Shown here in pieces: positions 44,333-54,115 of a DNA stretch of 64,000 nt. The stretch's first letter is position 1; each line of letters opens with the position of its first letter. Below the pieces are notes generated by a model. It was given only the letters and a program-made list of their open reading frames with translations, did not search any database and had not been told where the DNA came from. Made by a program: the position numbers and the translations under genes. Origin of the DNA: Heterocephalus glaber (taxonomy: Eukaryota > Chordata > Mammalia > Rodentia > Bathyergidae); NCBI RefSeq assembly GCF_000247695.1, contig NW_004624747.1:11109094-11173093 (forward strand). Direction: 5' to 3'.

Positions 44333-44515
44333 AGCTGGGGATGGTGGCACATACTTGGAATCTCAGCACTGAGGAAGGCTGAGGCAAGAGGACTGCAAGT
44401 TCAAGTCCCACTTGGGTAACTTAGCAAGACTTTGTCTCAAAGTAAAAAGGACTAAGGATATAATTCAGTGGTACAGTGACCCTGGATTCGATCCCTAACA
44501 CTGCCCCTCCCCCCA
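44333..44515 (+). mobile_element. B1-ID composite SINE
   Basis: AGCTGGGGATGGTGGCACATACTTGGAATCTCAGCACTG ... ACTAAGGATATAATTCAGTGGTACAGTGACCC ... TTCGATCCC. Confidence 0.85.
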
Positions 44516-44989
44516 AGAGCCAAGTCCACTAAATGCAGAAAATAAGAGAGTAGACTTCCTAAATCATTGAGGTCAGCTTTTCCCTGATACCAAAGAAATT
44601 ACTAACACACACTAAAAAAAGTTGCAAAAAAGATAGTTCTGAAGACATTGCTGTAATGTAGGCACCTAATATGGACATTTGAAGGCAAATGGATCTGAGG
44701 ACTACACTTGAAACAAAATGGACAAAATACTTGATGTCTGATTGGAAATTCTAAAGGAACATTTTGCCACTATCATTTTGTTATTCCTTATTGGCCTAAA
44801 ATGCTTCAGTTTTTATACCTTGTATGTGCTAAGAAACAAATTTCTATGGCATTATGGGTTGAGCATCCCTAGTCCAAAAATACAAAATCTAAAACTTTTA
44901 AAGCATTGACAGGAAACCACAAGTTGGAAATTCCACAGCCAGCCCCACATGTGTGCCAGTCCCAACCCAGGCTCTGTGCATTGTATAAG

Positions 44990-45085
44990 CTAAGGATGGT
45001 GTCCCAGTCCTGCTACTTGGAGACTAGGCAGGAAGATCACAAGTTCCCAAAACTGGGGAACTAAGAGACCCTGTCTCAAAAAATA
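44990..45085 (+). mobile_element. B1 fragment
   Basis: CTAAGGATGGTGTCCCAGTCCTGCTACTTGG ... AGACCCTGTCTCAAAAAATAAA. Confidence 0.7.
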
Positions 45086-45092
45086 AACAAAA

Positions 45093-45205
45093 GGCCTGGG
45101 GATTTAGCTCAGTGGCATTGCACCTGTCTTGCAGGTGCAAGGTCCTGAGTTCGATCCCCAGTATCAAAAAACCCCACAAACAACAAACAAAACAAACAAA
45201 AAACC
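45093..45205 (+). mobile_element. ID SINE, well preserved
   Basis: GGCCTGGGGATTTAGCTCAGTGG with an intact A-box, and B-box GAGTTCGATCCCC, then an A/C-rich tail. It is among the least diverged ID copies here. Confidence 0.9.
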
Positions 45206-45289
45206 CAAAAGACTGGGGGTACGTTCAGTGACAGAGTATTTACTTAGCATGCTTGAGGCTGTGTTAAAATAAAAAAGTATAAAATTACC

Positions 45290-45495
45290 TTCAGGCTGGG
45301 CATGGTGAACACCTGTAATCCCAGCGCTCTTGGAACCTGAGGCACTGCAGGTTGAAGGCCAGCCTGGGCAACTAAGTGACCTTAGTGCGACACTGTCTCA
45401 AAATTAAAAAATAAAGAAAGGCTGGGGGTGTAGCTCAGTGCAAAGGCGCTGGAGTCAATTGCTGGTACTGAAAAATAAATAAATAAATAAACAAC
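45290..45495 (+). mobile_element. B1-ID composite SINE
   Basis: TTCAGGCTGGGCATGGTGAACACCTGTAATCCCAGC ... GGCTGGGGGTGTAGCTCAGTGC, ending in (AAAT)n. Confidence 0.85.
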
Positions 45496-46774
45496 CTTCA
45501 GGCTACACGTAGGCGGTGTATATAAAACAAAGAATTTTGTGTTTAGACCTGGGTCCCCTGCCCAAAATGTCTCATTGTGTACATGCGAATATTTCCAAAT
45601 CCAAAAAACCTGAGATCTGAAGCACTTCTCGTCCCAATTATTTTCAGACAAGGGATACTCCACATACTTCATACTTCCGTTCATACTTTTTTTTTTTTTA
45701 AAGGATTTTGTTGGAAATGTGAACATCTTAAAAATCTCAGTGATTGCGGCTGTGTTTGGCGTCTCTTCGTTTTATTTTTAACGCGCTAGACGCCGCCCAC
45801 CGTGAGTCCGCGGCTCGGCTGCCCTTGAGGCGAGGTCTTCACCAGCTCTTTCTTTCTGCACAGCACCGCTCTGGTGTCTTCCTCTGTCGCCCTCAGCCCG
45901 CGCCAGCCGCTGTCACTTCCCTCTGGGCCTCTGCTTCTACACCCGCAGAAGAGATGACTGAGCTAACTTTTAAACTAATGCTTTCCGGACTCTGAAGAGC
46001 TCTTTGAGCTTTAAAAACATTGTTTTTCTCCATGATAACCTAACTCTCTTGCTCTCTGGACATAGACCTTTTGGACTTCCCTAATCTCTGCTCTCTTAGG
46101 GTAAGAAACTCATTTCTGAGTTCTTTAAAGCTGACAAGGCACAAGGAGAGCCCAGCGTGGTCCTCTATGAGTGGCCCTCTCATTCCCTACCTTCTAACTA
46201 CCCCTCAGTCTCCCTCACTCCATTATTCTTCTGACAGTTTGGAAGCCTCAAGGAACACAACAGGCTGCTCTGAGCTTCCCAGTGGCCAGAGAGAAAAGTT
46301 ACCAATGGCCTTAGAGGAGTGTTGCTCAGGACCCTCAGTCTCCCCGAGGACTGAATTCAGCAGCCCCGGTGAGGGTCAGCACCATGAAGGCAGGACAGGC
46401 CTAGCTCACTTGCCCCCATGCTCCCATACCTAACAAAATGCCTGGCACACAGTACTCAGTAAGCGTTTGGGGAATTAACGAGTGAAGGACAGCATGGACA
46501 CAGGAACGGTGAGCCTAAGTTTTGGGCAGAACCACTCCACAGCACAGGGTTCCTGCGAAGGCGCCAACCACTATGCCGCAGGCACTGCTGTCAGCTTCCC
46601 TTCCGGAAGAGCTCCTGGGTTACCTCCTCCTAAAGAGAGTGCCGGGGGTTCTCACCATGCAGAACCAGCCTCCTGTCATGCAAGTATTCATCTTGCAAGA
46701 ATCTGCCATCTGTTCAGCTATTATTTCCGGGAATAAAGCACTGGGGTAGGCTGCGGGTTATAAAACAAGGCTCA

Positions 46775-46870
46775 AGGGGTGGGGATGTTCATCAGTGGTA
46801 GAGCAGCTTGCTTGACCTGGAGTTTCATCCCTGGAACCACTACCACCACCACCAAAAAACCCCCCACAAA
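46775..46870 (+). mobile_element. ID-like SINE
   Basis: AAGGGGTGGGGATGTTCATCAGTGGTAGAGCAGCTTGC ... TTTCATCCCTGGAACC, then an A/C-rich tail. Confidence 0.65.
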
Positions 46871-46939
46871 AAACAAAAAACACGTACACAACTTAATCAC
46901 ATTTCCCTTTTAATCCTGGCTTCCAAAAGTGAACATAGG

Positions 46940-47100
46940 GGCTCAACTAGCCAGCAACTCTGCCACTGAGCTACACCCTCAATCCTTTTTGTTTTTTATT
47001 TTGAGATAAGCACTAAATTGACCAGGTTGGCCTAGACCCCTGTGTCTCAAGCTCCTAAGTAGCTGGTATTATAGGCAGGCACCACCGTGCCTGGCTGGCC
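46940..47100 (-). mobile_element. B1-ID-like SINE
   Basis: GGGGCTCAACTAGCCAGCAACTCTGCCACTGAGCTACACCC ... GTGTCTCAAGCTCCTAAGTAGCTGGTATTATAGGCAGGC. Confidence 0.75.
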
Positions 47101-47121
47101 TTTTTTTTTTCTCAATTGGAT

Positions 47122-47154
47122 TTGTGTGTGTATCTGTGTGTGTGTGTGTGTGTG
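47122..47154. repeat. (TG)n microsatellite
   Basis: An interrupted TG run between two minus-strand SINEs. Confidence 0.85.
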
Positions 47155-47312
47155 GTATTGAAAAACGATCCCAGGGAACCCTAAACTGTATCACCAGCCC
47201 TTTTATTTTCTAATTTTGAGATAGAATCTCACTAAGTTGCTCATGCTGGTCTTGAACTTGCAACCCTCCAACCTCAACCTGCAAAATAGCTGGGATTACA
47301 GGCACGTGTGAC
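47155..47312 (-). mobile_element. B1-ID-like SINE
   Basis: TTTTGAGATAGAATCTCACTAAGTTGCTCATGCTGG ... AATAGCTGGGATTACAGGCACGTG. Confidence 0.75.
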
Positions 47313-47357
47313 CACACCTGAATAACTCTGTGTGTGTCTGGGGGTGGGTGCATTTGG

Positions 47358-47472
47358 GAAAGTTTGAGACAGGGTTTTGCTGTGTTGCCCAGGTTGGCCT
47401 CAAACTCATGATCCTGCTGCTTCAGCCTCCTGAGTGCTGAGAATATAAGCATGTGCCCCTGAATCTGGCTTT
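47358..47472 (-). mobile_element. B1 SINE, about 190 bp from the last open ACACB-like exon
   Basis: GAAAGTTTGAGACAGGGTTTTGCTGTGTTGCCCAGG ... CTTCAGCCTCCTGAGTGCTGAGA. Three minus-strand SINEs stand where the missing ACACB exon might have been. Confidence 0.8.
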
Positions 47473-47661
47473 ATTATTATTATTTTTATTGGAAATGCTT
47501 TGGGAAGGAGGTGAGTGCAAGTATGGAAGAAGATACAATTCCTCCACCACTTCCTGGCACCAGCCCCTAACTCTGCTGAGAAAATCCAATCACAGAGGAG
47601 GCTCTCTGTGCTTCAGGAAGTGATAATGGCCCCCATGATCCGCAGCCAGCGCCCCACACAC

Positions 47662-47839
47662 CTGCTCTCTTTGTCTGCATACATCTCTATGCACAGGGGG
47701 TTGATGGTGGTGTCCAGGACCACCCAGGAGCCCCCTCGGAGCTCTGCATAGGGTGGGAGGTAGATCAGGATGGGCTGTTGGTACTGCCGGAGGCCGTCCA
47801 CAATGTAGGATCCAAATTTCAGCACCTGGTCATACATGT
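47662..47839 (-). pseudogene. ACACB: ACACB remnant, open exon ([20 protein letters not shown])
   Basis: 178 nt with acceptor TTTTGCAG and donor GAGAGCAG|GTGTGTG. It encodes [38 protein letters not shown] and [20 protein letters not shown] and ADKESR are the ACACB rather than ACACA variants. The frame is intact. The exon expected next (beginning G-GVLEPEG) was not found downstream. Confidence 0.92.
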
Positions 47840-48808
47840 CTGCAAAACAAGGCAGCATCTGGTGAGGGGAACTGAGGCCCCCACTTGTCCACACACAAAG
47901 CCCCAGCCTCAGTTGTCCTGGGGCCCTGAGAGAGTGTGTTTGGCTGGGAGGCCTGGGGAGCACTGAGGACTGGCTCAGGTACAGACTGCTCCCTAAGGGC
48001 CCATGGGACCTTGGACAGGTCACTCACCTGGCTTGGGCCAGGGCCCTCATCGGTAAGGGGAGGCACAGGAAGTGACCACGTCTAAGATCCTGTTCATCCT
48101 GGACTGAGCAGTCTCTCCCATGACTGTCCCCGCCCTGCCACGTGTTTCTGGCGCACAGACCCCTCCCCGAGCAGAACACAGGCCCTTCTCCCCGGCCCAG
48201 GGTGGCACGGCCCTCACCCCCTAAGACACATCCTCCAAGTGCCTGGGCCCCGTGTGGTGACAACAAGGCAGTGACCTCATCCACAAGGGCACCGTGTGCC
48301 AGGGCTCAGCACACTGGATCCTTACCGTGCCCTCTGGGCTTGGTCTTATTCTTACCCCCTTTCACGAAGGATGGAAACTGTGGCTCAGAGGGGTCAGGCA
48401 GCCAGCAAAGATGCACAGCAGATCTGCCTGCCTCCCACGCCAGCCCTTTCCTCGGCACCCACAGAGAGCCACTGTCTCTCCCAACATGCTCGGTGGCTTA
48501 GACAGCCCTGCACGACTCTGAGGTCACCTGAGGCCCAGTCAGCCCCAAGGGAGGCAGATGGGCACATGTCCTCCTCAGCTTGCCCTGAGGGAGGTGACTA
48601 CCCAGGTCACTGGGGAGCTTCTGAGGTCAAACCCCTGCCATGCGACTCAGTGTGACCCCCAGAAAGTCACGCTGCCTCCTGCTCTGTCCCTCAGCTATAG
48701 TACTGGGCAGTGTCACCGGAACCGCCTCCTGACACTGTAAGGTGACAATGGGAGTGAGCCAGAAACTGGCATCACCGTGCAGAGGGACACAGGTGGGACT
48801 GGCCTCAC

Positions 48809-48944
48809 CTTTCATGCCCCCAGAGAAGCCCCTCCAGTTGGCAAAGACCACCAGGGTCAGCTTCTCCCGGTTGAAGTCCTTGATGGCCTGGGCTGTCTTG
48901 TAGGCTGAGTCAGGGAACCACACCTGGCCTGCCTGCTGGAATAT
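48809..48944 (-). pseudogene. ACACB: ACACB remnant, open exon ([12 protein letters not shown] carboxyltransferase core)
   Basis: 136 nt with acceptor TTGCAG and donor GAAAG|GTGAGG. It encodes [32 protein letters not shown] and the hallmark [11 protein letters not shown] of carboxyltransferase active sites. The frame is intact. Substitutions such as LTLVV in a normally near-invariant stretch hint at relaxed constraint. Confidence 0.92.
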
Positions 48945-49511
48945 CTGCAACACAGAGCCGCCTGGATCAGACGACAGCCGCAGACATAGGGGCAGTGCCA
49001 CAGCCTCGCCCTGCTGACCAGGCCACGTGAGCCACTCTCGCACCAACACCAGAGCCAGGCTCCAAACGAGGGCCGGAAGCTCATCCCTCAGGACCTCAGG
49101 GAACCTGCTCCCTGAGGCCCAGGGAGACTCCCAGTGTTCCCATACACAGGCTGATAGGGATGCAGCACCAGGCAAGGCCACAAAGGGCCTCTGCAAAGCC
49201 GACCCCAGGACCCACTGCCAACCTCTCTGCAATTCCAGGATGGGCTTCGGGCAGTCTCAGAAACAGCAGCAGGGGAATTGAGGGAGGCAGTGGGGTTGTG
49301 GACCTTTATCATCCCCAGGAAGAGGCAGACAGTGCAGAACATGATCCTTCCAGTAGGGGGAGCCAGAGGGACAGGGATTGCCTGCCAGGGCCCAGGACCT
49401 GCCAAAGCCACGGCTTCTCCACCAAGGGCGGGGGGATGGGCCACCACGCCAGGACCCATCCTGTTGGCAGAGCAGCGAAACCAGCAGGCAGCCAGGGCTC
49501 CTGGCCCTCAC

Positions 49512-49608
49512 CTTGGCCTCAGGATCCAGGCTGGCAGGGTCGGCAGGGATCGCCACCTCCACGGTCCGTGTTTCTGTGGCGATCACGCCCACAGGGACGC
49601 CCCCCAGC
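49512..49608 (-). pseudogene. ACACB: ACACB remnant, open exon ([18 protein letters not shown])
   Basis: 97 nt with acceptor ATCTTCCAG and donor GCCAAG|GTGAGG. It encodes [20 protein letters not shown], then [12 protein letters not shown]. It joins the preceding exon through a split Arg codon and ends in phase 0. The frame is intact. Confidence 0.9.
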
Positions 49609-49959
49609 CTGGAAGATGAGACACAGGAGCTGGGCGCTGGGCGGCACCCAGGTGCATCCTGGGAACAGCGGGGCCAGTCCAGCCCAGGCCGCAGGCGTGG
49701 CTGGGCGTGGGGCTGAGGGTGTGTGGAGGAGAAGCCTGCTTTAACTTGGGGGTTATTTTATTGGAAGGCAAAGGAGAAGCTCCCGAGTGACAAGTGCCTC
49801 CCAAGATGGCGGAGCACGGATGCCCCTGAGTGGGGAGAGCTGGCACTGCAGGGCCTGAAGCACCAGGATCCGCCAGGACTTCCTATGTGGAAGGCCACGC
49901 CCAATACCATGTTTAGGAGTTGAATATTTACTGCTCAGGAGATAAATAATAATGATAAT

Positions 49960-50120
49960 GGCAGCCACTCCTGACTTAGTAAGCACCCAGCAATATCTTA
50001 AGTGCTTACCACAATAACCCTTTGGGGGGTCGAATTATTACCCCCATTTTACAGAAGAGAACACAGAGGCCCAGAGAGAATGAAGGATGGGGCTGGGGCT
50101 GGACTTCAGGTCTAACTACA
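49960..50120. repeat. MIR in the ACACB remnant
   Basis: CTGACTTAGTAAGCACCCAGCAATATCTTAAGTGC ... CCCCCATTTTACAGAAGAGAACACAGAGG. Confidence 0.75.
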
Positions 50121-50662
50121 GGACCTGGACTATAGCTATGACACTGTGCCAGGAATCTGAGCGGTCATTTGTCAGGAACCGCTTTGGGCTCAGTGCAATG
50201 GATGAACTTTCTGGCAGCAGGAGCCTTAGGAAAAGATGAGGCCTACGCTGCTAGCGTGAGCGCCTCAGCTCTGAAAGTGTTCAAGCAATGAAGCCTTCCA
50301 CCAGCAGTGGAGCACAGTAGGGCCTCTGAAGTGGAGATCCCGGTATTCCGTTCCTGCAGTTTTCTGGTCAGGCGCCCCGGGCCACCTTCTGGGTCCCAAA
50401 GGGGATAGTGAGTGTCACAAGGGGCCAGGGTCCCTGCCCAGCAGGGCCTGGCTGGGAAGACATCTAAGGCCACAGCCAGACAAGTCCAGACTTCATGAAG
50501 CCATTCATCATCCAGAAAACCTTTCCCCAAATTGGCTTTTGCTTTCAGAAAATCCTGGGGCCGAGGAGAAAGTGTCCCTGGCAGCCCTGGGGCTTAGTGC
50601 CTGAGAGTCCCCGTGCCTGGTGAGGTCAGGTGTGTGCGGCCTGCTCCCATCTTCAGCGTTAC

Positions 50663-50759
50663 CTGGCTCGTCCCACAACCACGGTTGGGGCCCAGGGTGC
50701 CATGATTTCCTTGAAACTTCCCTGGTCGAAGAATCTGCTCTGCCAGGTTCCCTTCAGTG
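50663..50759 (-). pseudogene. ACACB: ACACB remnant, open exon ([20 protein letters not shown])
   Basis: 97 nt with acceptor GCCCACAG and donor GCCAG|GTAACG. It encodes [18 protein letters not shown], then [13 protein letters not shown], part of the carboxyltransferase domain. There are no stops or frameshifts. It differs from the usual mammalian form at several positions (R for G after WQS, PTVVV for QTVVT). Confidence 0.88.
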
Positions 50760-51599
50760 CTGTGGGCAGAAGGCAGAGGCCCAGGTTGGAAGGTAGATGA
50801 GGCCCCCAGCGTCCACCTGGCTGGGGAATCTCTCTAAGGACAACCTGACTTGGACCTCATGCCCCCAATATCCTTTTCCCCTAAAACTGTGCAGATCCCA
50901 ACCCCTCACCCAAAACAAAACAAATAAAAAACATGGCTGCAAAAACTGTATTGAGTCAGAAATTCAGTCCATGTGGAGCATCCACCTCTCTTCAGCTGCC
51001 TGTCAAGGACAGACACACTGAGATCTGAATCACAGTCCTGTCGCCTTTCCCTAGAGGCCAGGGAGCCAGTGACTGCCTTCCACAAGGTGGGGTTTCAGGA
51101 AGGGACCAGCTGCCCTGAGACCTCATGCTGGGCCTACTGGCTGCAGAGTCATAGAACTGGGAAGAAAGTCTTCAGCTTCCCAGAGAAACGCAATATGAGG
51201 ATGCCAACCCCAGCTCTGGCTGGAGGGGTCATGGTAATTTAAATCCACAGCCTAGCACAGACAGCCATGGTTATGACAAGAAGAGAAAAGGCACCAGCAG
51301 TCAGTGTCTCAAGCTACAGGTATGGGAGGTTAGGAATGAATTGTCTACTCCAGCCCTGGCCTCATGGTTGGCCCCACACCATGGAGAAAGTTGCTGGTAA
51401 GAAGCCCAACATTTTCCAGTTGAGATAGAGCCATCCCACTCAGTGCATCCAGAGGGGGAAATCCCAGAGAGATGGGAAGGGGGAGAAGCAAGCTGTGGAG
51501 ACTCTTGCTGGCCAGAGGCTGGCATGGTCCTGAGGGTCACATATTCTGGAGGAGCTGACTGATGCCTATAGCAGCAGCACATGCAATTCTATACTTGGG

Positions 51600-53200
51600 A
51601 TATGATGACAGGGTAGCTCAGCTTTCCTGTCTGTTCAGGGTGCTCAGGATGTAATAACTCATCTCCAGGAGACAAACCCATCCCTTTCAGAGGGGAGGGA
51701 ATGTGTGTTCACATGTGATTGTATGTGGGAGAGGCCAAGGTGCCCATCCTGGGAAACTCATAGAATCTCCTTGCAAAGGTTTAGCCAAACAGAAGCAGAA
51801 GAGGAAGGAGGGCTGGAAGGAGGCCTTCTGCTTGGAAACTTTAACATTTTGGCACCACATTTCCCTCCTATGTGACCACAGGGAAGCTCAGGGAGGGAGG
51901 CCATGCTTAACTTTTGTTGTTCAATGTCCCAGGAAGGGAATAGAATAAAGCCTCCATCCCCTCTCTCCCCCTACATTTGAGCTCAGGTGTACCCTTCCAG
52001 GATATGGAATCAAAAACAATGCTTTCACCTAAGTGCTCTTTTACCTTGGGCTCAGAAAAGGAACCCAAGTCCTAGGTCCCTGGCAAAATACTTGAGGACT
52101 TGCTCGGGTGAGGCCTTCCTGCAAACATCCATAGGGATGTCTGGATGGGAGAAACTCAACTTGTCAATGGGGTCGGTGGGTATGATGTTAGGGAGTGGGC
52201 TGTGAATATCCTAGAAGAGAAAGCCAGGTCACCAGCTCAGTCTCCAGTACTTGTCAGTCCTAACTGTGATCTGTTCACACAGTTTTCTCCTCTGGCTATG
52301 ATTATGCCTGGTTATGTAGCAATATCTTCTCTCTAGGGCTTCTGAAGCCACTGTTTTAGTTGGAAAATGCTGTCAAGGACTGGTCATCCATGGATTCTTT
52401 TGGACTCTAGTTTTTGGAGTCCAGAGTGCATTTGGGGGTTGGACTGATTCAATGAAAGTGGGACCTGAAAGAAAGACTTAAAGGGTTGCTATTGGTTACA
52501 TAACTGCAGATAAGAGGAGAACATTTTGAAAGAAAAGAAAAGACTGACTGCAAATAGTGGTAATGAGAACAGAGAAGGGAAAAAGGAACACTCAGGGATA
52601 AGAAGTGACATTTGCGATATTTAAACTTGGGGTTCTTGGCAGAAGGTCTGGGATGGGCTGAACTCTAGAAAGCAATATTTCAGAAATAAGTGTAACAAAG
52701 ACTAATAACCCCACTTATTTGTATAGAATACACTCAAACAGAAACCTTGTGCACTCTTATTTACCTCTTACACAGTTGTGCAAAGGATCCCACGCTGGTC
52801 ATGATCTGCAGCTCCAGCAGCAGCAGAAATGGGTGTCAGAGAGTCATTATGAGCTTTGGCACCCATTCTTTCAGCTGTAGAGAGGACCACAGCATTGGCC
52901 TTTGGGTGTGGGCACTGCCACCACTTTGGGCAACCTGTGCAACTCAACCAGCTCAACCCACCCAGGCCCTGGGTGCACGAGTGGCCCATTACCCTGGGGC
53001 CAGGAGACCCACTGCCTCCCCTATCACGAGCCTTCCTCCAGCTCCAGTTCACAGAGCAGATGAGGCTTCCCTTGTAGGACCAGCCATGTCTTCTTGTCTC
53101 TTTTCTGGGTTGTCTGCTGTCACCAAGTCCCTGCCTCTCCTCCCCAAATAAAGGGCCCTGAAGGCCAAGCTTGAGGCAGGAAAATGAGACTGGCAGATTT
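51600..53200. other. Unassigned sequence at the edge of the ACACB remnant
   Basis: Contains the decayed ACACB exon at 52104-52210. The rest has no recognisable gene. An AATAAA at 53147 on the plus strand follows a pyrimidine-rich stretch and could belong to an old LTR or a retrocopy. I cannot assign it. Confidence 0.4.
52104..52210 (-). pseudogene. ACACB: ACACB remnant, decayed exon (HSP-P..PTDPID segment)
   Basis: The acceptor TCTTCTAG precedes GATATTCACAGC. The frame first reads DIHSPLPNIIPTDPID, matching the ACACB segment before the catalytic carboxyltransferase exons. It then breaks: about 4 nt are missing after PTDPID and about 10 nt are missing where PYDPRW should be. The exon is 107 nt where the protein predicts 121. 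The 3' nucleotides still match GGAAGGCCTCACCC, and the junction is A|GCAAGT, a GC rather than GT donor. Confidence 0.8.
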
Positions 53201-53860
53201 CAGCAGCTTTATGTGAGAAAATGCTGGATGTATTCTGACTGGATGCAGACAGGGCTGAGATTCTGAGAGATTTTCAGCAGCTAGCTGGGAGAGAAACCAA
53301 GTTGATATGGGTTTTTAGAAGGGGGCTATGATCTGGAGTGGAATGTTTATGACCACGGGTCTAAGGACAATCAGCGCAGGTGTGCATTTAATACTGGACT
53401 CTCTGGGACCGAGGAAATGCATATTTCATCCTAAATTTTCTTATGGCTATTGTTCTGTTTTCTGAGAGTAGCCTGTTGTTTGCTGAGGATGGCATGTTCG
53501 CTGTGAAGGTTTCTTTCAGGAGAATCATGATAAACATGGTGGGTGCTTTCATATGTGCTATCTTAACAAGTGAGTGATCTTTATCCCCACGGGTTATGAA
53601 TGAACCATAACACAGACACCTGAAAGGTAAAGACAGATGTTTGTCCACAGTCAAGCAATTAACAAGCACTCAAATTCAGCTCTGCTCCCTTCTTTCCATT
53701 TTCCCAGTGTCTTCCCAGTTGTTTTTACAGTAAGACCACGGGATACAAGCAACAGCATGCTCCTTTCTTTCTGGTCCAGCTACTTTGGTTCCTTCAAATT
53801 CACCCTACCCCTTCCAACCACAGAGCCTTTTGCCACATCCTTTTAAAGCTCTCTCTGTTT

Positions 53861-54115
53861 GTGCTGCCTCCTTCCCCTCTACAGTTCTATCACCTACTGG
53901 AGAAGGCTGCATGGTGCCCCTGATCAGGATGGAAGCAGAGAGGGTTTAATCCAAGGGAGATCCTGGTCCTACAGAGATAGATCCAGTCAAGGACCTGAAT
54001 GAGAGGTCTGGGGACTGGGTGAATGCTTTCCTGGAGCACAGCCTTCAGCCCCAGAGGGACTGGAAGAAGAAGGGAGCAGATGCCTGGCAGAGTCCAGGAG
54101 TTCTTATGAGATCAG
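53861..54115 (+). repeat. Unassigned repeat family, copy A
   Basis: Collinear with the reverse complement of 62684-62933: CCTCCTTCCCCTCTACAG, GGTTTAATCCAAGGGAGATC, GGGACTGGGTGAATGCTTTCC, GGAGCACAGCCTTCAGCCCC and AGGAGTTCTTATGA are all shared. Confidence 0.7.

Larger units (their letters stand above)
44855..45665 (-). mobile_element. Tigger-like DNA transposon interrupted by nested SINEs
   Basis: One end reads GGGTTGAGCATCCCTAGTCCAAAAATACAAAATC. The other, at 45500-45665, is the reverse complement of AGGGATACTCC-type ends and holds GTGTTTAGACCTGGGTCCCCTG. Between them sit B1 and ID copies at 44990-45495. Confidence 0.75.
43765..52210 (-). pseudogene. ACACB: ACACB remnant: partial carboxyltransferase domain of acetyl-CoA carboxylase beta
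   Basis: ACACB is the mitochondrial-surface acetyl-CoA carboxylase that makes malonyl-CoA to restrain CPT1 (established). Six exon-like blocks lie in order on the minus strand, all from the C-terminal carboxyltransferase domain. The four central ones join in frame with canonical GT-AG sites. The block upstream of them has a net 14-nt loss and shifts frame, and the block downstream has an in-frame TGA. I found no biotin-carboxylase, BCCP or N-terminal carboxyltransferase exons before the window ends, and no terminal exons before FOXN4. Variant residues ([21 protein letters not shown]) and the FOXN4 neighbour favour ACACB over ACACA. It could be a dying gene, or a partial tandem copy with an intact gene elsewhere. 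Confidence 0.85.

Noticed and set aside
45093..45205. tRNA-Ala-like sequence with intact A and B boxes.
   Set aside because: It is an ID SINE with an A-rich tail and no cloverleaf-forming acceptor stem, so it is not a tRNA gene.
47613..48023. A single 136-residue minus-strand open frame as a gene of its own.
   Set aside because: Only 47662-47839 matches acetyl-CoA carboxylase. The ends of the frame are intron sequence beyond the GT/AG sites.
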